DNA of 64,000 nt, from the NCBI RefSeq assembly GCF_007830315.1, contig NZ_VLKJ01000003.1:248001-312000 (forward strand), in the 5' to 3' direction. Made by a program: the position numbers and the translations under genes. Source of the stretch: Novosphingobium taihuense (lineage in GTDB: Bacteria > Pseudomonadota > Alphaproteobacteria > Sphingomonadales > Sphingomonadaceae). Under the pieces are notes generated by a model. The model was not told where the DNA came from, made no database searches, and saw nothing but the letters and a program-made list of their open reading frames with translations. Positions 58,869 to 64,000 of this stretch are shown here, piece after piece (positions within the stretch are counted from its first letter, which is position 1; each line of letters begins with the position of its first letter).

Positions 58869-61181
58869 ATGCGCCTCACCCGGCGAGGGATGCTGGTGGG
58901 AGCAGGGGTAGGCGGCGCGCTGCTCATCGCCTTCCCGCTGATCCCCCGCCGCTATCCCGTGCCGCTCGAGGCGGGCAAGGACGAGCATGTCGTCGATGCC
59001 TTCCTGAAGGTCGGTCGGGTCAAGGGTGGGGCAGCCGGTAAAGCCGACTGTATCCTGACCGTGGCGGTGCCCTTTTGCGAAATGGGGCAGGGGATCACCA
59101 CGCTCGTTGCGCAGATCGTGGCGGATGAGGCAGGCGCGGACTGGCGCAAGGTGGCGGTGGAAGCCGCGCCGATCAGCCCGGCCTATGCCGACCCGGTACT
59201 TTCGGCAAAGTGGGCGCCGCTGTGGATGCCCGCTTTCGCCTCGCTCGGCGCCGATGCGGAAGGCATGCTGGCGCGGCTTCATGCCGAGCGCGGGCCGCTG
59301 ATGATCACCGCCGATGGCACCGCGCTGGCCGCTTTCGAAGCACCCTTGCGCGAAGCGGGCGCGGCGCTGCGGGCGATGATGGCGCAGGCCGCCGCCGACA
59401 AGTGGGGCGTGGGCTGGGAAGAGTGCGAGACGAAGGACAGCTTCGTGACGCATGGGCCCAAGCGCCTGTCCTTTGCCGAGCTGCTTGATACAGCGGTGGA
59501 CTACGATCCACCTGCCGTCCCGGTCCTGCGGGCCGAGCCCCCGCGCGAGAAACCCGGGCAATTTCCCGAAGGCGCACCGCCACGCCATCCAAGGCTCGAT
59601 CTGCCCGCCAAGGTCGATGGCAGCTTCACGTTTGCAGGCGACGTGCGCCTGCCCGACATGGTCTTCGCCGCGATTGCCCACGGGCCGCAGGGGGCCAGCG
59701 TGCTGTCGAGCTACGACAAGCAGGCTGCGGCTTCCGTGCGCGGGCTGGTTGGCGTGGTCCATGCCAGGCGGTGGCTGGCGGCCGTGGCGACCGACTGGCA
59801 TTCGGCGGACAAGGCGGTGCGGGCAATGGAGCCGCGTTTCAAGGCGGACGGGCCCATTGCCGACAGCGAGAAGGTGCTGGTTGCGCTCGACAAGGCGCTG
59901 ACCAAGGGCGAGCCGCAGCGATTGCTGGCCGAGGGCGATCCCGATGCGCTGCTCGCCAAGCCTTCGCTGACCGCGCGCTACGATGTCGAGCCTGCCTTCC
60001 ACGCCCCGCTGGAAACGGCGAGCGCCACGGCGCGGCTGCGTCATGGGCTGCTCGAACTGTGGATCGCGACGCAGGCACCGGAGCGGGCACGGCGCGCAGC
60101 GGCGCGGGCGGCGGGGCTCTCGCGGCGTGACGTGATCGTCTATCCGATGCACGCAGGCGGCAGCTTCGATGCGCGGCTCGATGTGCGGATCGCGGCCGAA
60201 GTGGCAGCGATCTGCAAGGTCATCGGCAAGCCGGTGCAACTGACATGGTCGCGCTGGCAGGAAGCGCTGGCCGGCATTCCCCGCACGCCGGTTTCGGCCC
60301 AGCTGGATGGTGCGCTGAGCCCGGACAAGACACGCGTGCTCGGCTGGCGGGCGCGGCTGGCCGTTCCTGCGACCGCGTTCGAGTCCGGCGCGCGGTTGCT
60401 CGACGGTTGGGGCGTGACGGATGCGCTCGATCTGCAGGATCAGGCCGATCCCATGGCATGCGAAGGCGCGATGCCGCTCTATCGCATTCCGGAAAAGGCG
60501 GTGGAGCAGGTGCCGCTGGCGCTGCGTCAGCCGACCGCGCGGTTTCGCGGGCAGGCCCATGGCTATACCGCGTTCTTCACCGAAAGCTTTGTCGACGAGC
60601 TCGCCCATGCGGCGGGCAAGGAGCCGCTGTCGTTCCGCGTCGGCATGCTGGAGGGCGAGCCACGACTGGTGGCATGCCTGCAAGGCGCGGGCCGTCTGGC
60701 GCAGTGGGGCGGCGGGATCGAGGCTTCGGGGCAGGGGATTGCCTGCCACCAGATGGAGCTCGCCCTTGGTGGCGGCAGGGTGACGAAAGGACTGATCGCG
60801 GTCGTCGCCACGGCACGTAGCGAGGCGGGCGTGGTGCGGGTCGAGCGGCTGAGCGCCTACGTCGACATCGGCCGCATCGTGAACATCGACATCGCCCGCC
60901 AGCAGATCGAAGGCGGGCTGATGTTCGGGCTAGCCCATGCTGTGGGCGGGGCCAGCGGCTATGCCAAGGGGCGCCCCCTTGCGGGCAGGCTCTCGCAATT
61001 GGGTCTTCCCCTGCTTGCCGATTGCCCGAAGGTTGATATTGCCTTTGCCGACAGCAACGAAGACCCGTTCGACCCCGGCGAACTGGGCATGGTTGCGGTG
61101 GCCCCTGCCATCGCCAATGCCCTGTTCTCTGCCACGGGCGTGCGCTTCCGCCGCCTGCCGCTGATTTCCGAAGGCCTCTGA
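58869..61181 (+). CDS. Molybdopterin aldehyde/isoquinoline-type oxidoreductase, large subunit (IorB-like)
   Basis: The 770-residue protein belongs to the xanthine dehydrogenase family large subunits that bind the molybdenum cofactor, IorB subtype. It begins with a twin-arginine signal (RLTRRGMLVGAGVGG) and so is exported folded. Family features are FCEMGQGITTLVAQIVADE near residue 70, PAKVDGSFTFAGDVRLPDMV, and the C-terminal QIEGGLMFGLAHAV with GELGMVAVAPAIANALF. The 2Fe-2S small subunit that normally accompanies IorB is not adjacent, so the electron partner is unknown. It begins five bases after mrp and precedes hemH by 20 bases. Confidence 0.9.
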   Translation: MRLTRRGMLVGAGVGGALLIAFPLIPRRYPVPLEAGKDEHVVDAFLKVGRVKGGAAGKADCILTVAVPFCEMGQGITTLVAQIVADEAGADWRKVAVEAAPISPAYADPVLSAKWAPLWMPAFASLGADAEGMLARLHAERGPLMITADGTALAAFEAPLREAGAALRAMMAQAAADKWGVGWEECETKDSFVTHGPKRLSFAELLDTAVDYDPPAVPVLRAEPPREKPGQFPEGAPPRHPRLDLPAKVDGSFTFAGDVRLPDMVFAAIAHGPQGASVLSSYDKQAAASVRGLVGVVHARRWLAAVATDWHSADKAVRAMEPRFKADGPIADSEKVLVALDKALTKGEPQRLLAEGDPDALLAKPSLTARYDVEPAFHAPLETASATARLRHGLLELWIATQAPERARRAAARAAGLSRRDVIVYPMHAGGSFDARLDVRIAAEVAAICKVIGKPVQLTWSRWQEALAGIPRTPVSAQLDGALSPDKTRVLGWRARLAVPATAFESGARLLDGWGVTDALDLQDQADPMACEGAMPLYRIPEKAVEQVPLALRQPTARFRGQAHGYTAFFTESFVDELAHAAGKEPLSFRVGMLEGEPRLVACLQGAGRLAQWGGGIEASGQGIACHQMELALGGGRVTKGLIAVVATARSEAGVVRVERLSAYVDIGRIVNIDIARQQIEGGLMFGLAHAVGGASGYAKGRPLAGRLSQLGLPLLADCPKVDIAFADSNEDPFDPGELGMVAVAPAIANALFSATGVRFRRLPLISEGL

Positions 61182-61201
61182 GCCCTCATTTAAGGACCCT
61201 A

Positions 61202-62215
61202 ATGGAACGCCCAGCCGACCATCCTGTTGTGCTTACCGGCAAAGTCGGCGTGCTTGTCGTCAACCTCGGAACGCCTGATGCGCCCGATGTGAACGCGGTG
61301 AAGCGCTACCTCAAGGAGTTCCTTTCGGACCCGCGCGTTGTCGAAATCCCGAAGCTGATCTGGCAGCCGATCCTGCGCGGCATCATTCTCAACACCCGGC
61401 CCAAGAAGTCTGCCCATGCCTACAGCCAGGTGTGGAGCGAGGACGGCTCGCCGCTGGCCGCGATCACCAAGGCGCAGGCCCGCGCGCTGCAGGCGCGGCT
61501 GGGTGATGCCGCGATCGTGCGCCACGCCATGCGCTACCAGTCGCCCTCGATGGAAAAGGAGCTAGATGCGCTGCTGGCAGAGGGGTGCGAGCGCATCCTC
61601 GTGGCGCCGCTCTATCCGCACTATTCGGGCGCGACGACCGCCTCGGCGCTCGATGCCGTGGCCGACTGGATCAAGGCGCGTCGCCGCCTGCCCGCGCTAC
61701 GCACGTTGCCGCCCTATCACGATGATCCGGCCTATATCGGCGCGCTCCATGCCGACATGACACGGCAGATCGCCGCGCTCGACTTTGCGCCCGAAGTGCT
61801 GATGCTGAGCTACCACGGCATGCCCGAACGCACACTGTTCCTGGGCGATCCCTATCATTGCCACTGCCGCAAGACCTCGCGCCTGCTGGCCGAACGCTTT
61901 GCACAGAGCCATCCCGACCTGCGGCTGGTGACGACGTTCCAGTCGCGCTTCGGGCGGGCCAAGTGGCTGGAGCCTGCGACCGATACCGTTCTGGTCGAAG
62001 AAGCAGGCAAGGGCACGAAGCGCGTGGTCATTGCCGCGCCGGGCTTCTCGGCCGACTGCCTCGAAACGCTCGAGGAACTGGCGATCAGGGGCAAGGAGGA
62101 TTTCGAGGCGGCCGGCGGCACGCACTTTGCCGCGCTCGAATGCCTCAATGCCGGGGCCGAAGGCATGGGCCTGCTCGAGACGCTGGCGCGGCGCGAGCTT
62201 TCGGGCTGGATCTGA
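61202..62215 (+). CDS. hemH: Ferrochelatase
   Basis: The enzyme inserts ferrous iron into protoporphyrin IX, the last step of haem synthesis. The 337-residue protein has GVLVVNLGTPDAPDVNAVKR near residue 13, PLYPHYSGATTAS near 136 and LMLSYHGMPERTLFLGDPYH near 200 with the conserved active-site His. Cys-containing DPYHCHCRKT follows. AAGGAC lies before the ATG. It starts 20 bases after the IorB-like gene. A haem-thiolate P450 gene lies next downstream. Confidence 0.97.
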   Translation: MERPADHPVVLTGKVGVLVVNLGTPDAPDVNAVKRYLKEFLSDPRVVEIPKLIWQPILRGIILNTRPKKSAHAYSQVWSEDGSPLAAITKAQARALQARLGDAAIVRHAMRYQSPSMEKELDALLAEGCERILVAPLYPHYSGATTASALDAVADWIKARRRLPALRTLPPYHDDPAYIGALHADMTRQIAALDFAPEVLMLSYHGMPERTLFLGDPYHCHCRKTSRLLAERFAQSHPDLRLVTTFQSRFGRAKWLEPATDTVLVEEAGKGTKRVVIAAPGFSADCLETLEELAIRGKEDFEAAGGTHFAALECLNAGAEGMGLLETLARRELSGWI

Positions 62216-62250
62216 AGAACCCGCTTGGCTGCTGCTGACAGCCATGTTAA

Positions 62251-62262
62251 TTAACCGGTTAA
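62251..62262. promoter_or_regulatory. Palindromic operator candidate upstream of the P450 gene
   Basis: A perfect 12-base palindrome, TTAACCGGTTAA, preceded by TTAA, ends 21 bases before the P450 start. AT-rich palindromes of this size are typical TetR-type operators. No regulator gene is adjacent, so the regulator is unknown. The palindrome is seen directly; the function is inferred. Confidence 0.45.
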
Positions 62263-62283
62263 ACCACAATACCGGGAGATAGC

Positions 62284-63678
62284 ATGGCCAGCCTCGCGCC
62301 TGACGTTGCTGCGAACCTTCATACAGAGCGCGCCAATCCGCACTGGGTGCGGCTGGGCGGCGATCACAAGCTCGATCACATTCCGGGCGAGGACGGCTGG
62401 CCAGTGCTCGGCACGACGCTGATGCAGCTGGCCGACCCCCTGGGCTTTCAAAAGCGCATGGTCGATACTTACGGCCCGGTGTTCCGCACGCGCAGCTTCG
62501 GACGGCGCGGAGTCAACCTGATCGGGGCGGATGCCAACGAACTGGTGCTGTTCGACCGCGACAAGCTGTTCTCCAACGAGCAGGGCTGGGGACCGGTGCT
62601 CAACCTGCTTTTCCCGCGCGGGCTGATGCTGATGGATTTCGAGGCGCACCGGGTGGACCGCCGGGCACTGTCGATCGCGTTCAAGCCGGAGCCGATGCGC
62701 GCCTATTGCGGCGTGCTCAACAGCGGCATTGCCTCGGCGATGGAGAACTGGGGCGGCAGGATGCGCTTCTATGACGCGATCAAGGCGCTGACGCTGGACA
62801 CGGCGGCGTCGAGCTTCCTCGGCCTGCCGCTCGGGCCGGAAGCCGACCGGCTGAACAAGGCTTTCGTCGACATGGTCCAGGCCTCGGTCGGCGTGGTGCG
62901 CAAGCCGCTGCCGTTCACCAAGATGGGCAGGGGCGTTGCCGGGCGGCGCCTGATGGTCGAATACTTCGGGCGGCTGGTGCGCGAGCGGCGGGCCAATCCG
63001 GGGCAGGACATGTTCAGCCAGTTCGCGCTCGCCACGCGGGACGATGGATCGCTGCTGCCCGAGGACGTCGTGGTCGATCACATGATCTTCCTGATGATGG
63101 CCGCGCACGACACGATCACGTCTTCCGCCACGGTGCTGTTCTGGCAACTGGCGAAGAACCCCGAATGGCAGGATCGCCTCAGGGCTGAGGCGCGGGCAGT
63201 GACCGGCGGAGATGGCCTGCCTCTGGCCTATGAAGACCTCGGCCGGATGGAACTGACCGAAATGGCGTTCAAAGAAGCGCTGCGCTTCATGCCGCCCGTG
63301 CCCAACATGCCGCGCCGGGCCTTGCGCGAGTTCGAGTTCGGCGGCTTCCGCATCCCGGCCGGCACGCCGGTCGGCATCAGCCCGGCCGCCGTCCATGCCG
63401 ATCCGGCGCACTGGGATTCGCCCGAGGTGTTCGATCCCATGCGCTTCACGCCCGACAAGGTCGCTTCACGGCACAAGTATGCCTGGGCGCCGTTCGGCGG
63501 CGGAGCGCACATGTGCCTCGGGCTCCACTTTGCCTATATGCAGGTCAAGCTGCTCGCCAACCATATCCTCACCCGCTTCGAGGTGCGGATGCAGCCGGGA
63601 GCCGAGCCTTCGTGGCAGGCATGGCCGATCCCCAAGCCGCGCGACGGGCTGCGCGTGGAGATGCGCCGAATCTGTTGA
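62284..63678 (+). CDS. Cytochrome P450
   Basis: The 464-residue haem-thiolate monooxygenase has the I-helix oxygen-binding motif AAHDTITSS near residue 276, ExxR in KEALRF near 333, the PERF-equivalent DPMRFTPD, and the haem-binding FGGGAHMCLG near 402 with the proximal Cys. It has no membrane anchor. The overall pattern recalls CYP51/CYP120-like enzymes, not the CYP101/CYP153 hydroxylases, but the substrate cannot be named. CGGGAGATAG precedes the ATG. No ferredoxin gene is adjacent. Confidence 0.94.
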   Translation: MASLAPDVAANLHTERANPHWVRLGGDHKLDHIPGEDGWPVLGTTLMQLADPLGFQKRMVDTYGPVFRTRSFGRRGVNLIGADANELVLFDRDKLFSNEQGWGPVLNLLFPRGLMLMDFEAHRVDRRALSIAFKPEPMRAYCGVLNSGIASAMENWGGRMRFYDAIKALTLDTAASSFLGLPLGPEADRLNKAFVDMVQASVGVVRKPLPFTKMGRGVAGRRLMVEYFGRLVRERRANPGQDMFSQFALATRDDGSLLPEDVVVDHMIFLMMAAHDTITSSATVLFWQLAKNPEWQDRLRAEARAVTGGDGLPLAYEDLGRMELTEMAFKEALRFMPPVPNMPRRALREFEFGGFRIPAGTPVGISPAAVHADPAHWDSPEVFDPMRFTPDKVASRHKYAWAPFGGGAHMCLGLHFAYMQVKLLANHILTRFEVRMQPGAEPSWQAWPIPKPRDGLRVEMRRIC

Positions 63679-63792
63679 CGATTCGGGCGCTCACGGTTAA
63701 GGGGCGCGCTTTCCGGCGGGATATCCCGTCATCCCACGAGAATTCATGCGGCCGCCCCGTGCGCCCGCTAAGGCACGAGAAACAGGAAAACC

Positions 63793-64000
63793 ATGGCCAA
63801 CACGCCGCAAGCCCGCAAGCGTATCCGTCGCAATGATCGTCGCGCCGAAATCAACGGCAACCGCCTCTCGCGCATCCGCACCTTCGTCAAGAAGGTCGAA
63901 TCGGCGCTTGCTGGTGGCGACAAGACGGCTGCTGCTGCGGCGCTGAAGGAAGCCCAGCCTGAACTGGCTCGTGGCGTTGCCCGTGGCGTGCTCCACAAGA
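63793..64000 (+). CDS. rpsT: Ribosomal protein S20, N-terminal part (3' end outside window)
   Basis: S20 is a small, basic, helical protein of the 30S subunit. The first 69 residues are visible, starting [18 protein letters not shown] with the typical [17 protein letters not shown]. The frame is open to the end of the window. The ATG is preceded by ACAGGAAAACC. A spacer of 114 bases separates it from the P450 gene and should hold its promoter. Confidence 0.97.
   Translation, partial: MANTPQARKRIRRNDRRAEINGNRLSRIRTFVKKVESALAGGDKTAAAAALKEAQPELARGVARGVLHK

Noticed and set aside
58236..60749. An 837-codon open frame on the minus strand opposite mrp and the IorB-like gene
   Set aside because: It crosses two well-supported genes antisense, is very rich in Arg, and shows no domain; it reflects high GC content.

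Overview
The window is a GC-rich, gene-dense chromosomal segment, most likely from an alphaproteobacterium of the Sphingomonadales (Novosphingobium-like). This is inferred from content: MipZ instead of MinCD, an hflK-hflC-degP cluster, a tonB-exbB-exbD-exbD operon, UrcA-type and CC_3452-type small secreted proteins, ubiG divergent from lysC, and frequent GTG/TTG starts. I see no tRNA, rRNA, CRISPR array, prophage or insertion sequence. The accessory DNA consists of small palindromic (REP/BIME-like) repeats in intergenic gaps.

Layout. 0-6.8 kb: 3' part of rpoB, then rpoC and a strong terminator. 6.9-12.8 kb: a chemoreceptor, glpX, homoserine dehydrogenase and two secreted proteins of unknown function. 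13-15.8 kb: the TonB/ExbB/ExbD/ExbD energy-transduction operon. 15.8-16.7 kb: a gene-free kilobase with two repeat elements. 16.7-24.8 kb: Spx/ArsC-like protein, ABM-like protein, aroC, a dicarboxylate symporter, a lipoprotein-nth-dapB operon, cobB, a thioesterase, a remarkable SEC-C gene split over three frames, and ubiG. 24.9-34.6 kb: lysC, a pentapeptide-repeat protein, an NMO-like flavoprotein, an MFS transporter, an HNH nuclease, an M20 peptidase, gyrB and a coupled small gene. 34.7-44.6 kb: an Lhr-type helicase, a DjlC-like/HscC chaperone pair, a phosphohexomutase, a small membrane J-protein, mipZ, panC and a coupled small gene. 44.6-54 kb: a second chemoreceptor, a metallophosphoesterase/lipid kinase/membrane protein cluster, UrcA, HxlR, CC_3452-like protein, msrB, a class A penicillin-binding protein, then a tandem pair of repeat elements. 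54.1-64 kb: degP, hflC, hflK (minus strand), mrp, an orphan molybdenum hydroxylase large subunit, hemH, a cytochrome P450 and the 5' end of rpsT.

Most of this is ordinary housekeeping; lysC, hom and dapB give three aspartate-family steps at scattered sites. The most unusual observation is at 22973-23232 (minus). A gene with a near-perfect ribosome-binding site encodes an intact SEC-C zinc-binding motif only if the ribosome makes two separate +1 shifts. Both shifts fall on a TTT codon followed by C, where tRNA-Phe could re-pair with TTC. This is either double programmed +1 frameshifting in one 86-codon gene or two independent one-base insertions of the same kind. Secondary points are a terminator-like hairpin between exbB and the exbD genes, palindromic operator candidates in front of the P450 gene and between the HxlR regulator and its divergent neighbour, and two families of composite palindromic repeats.
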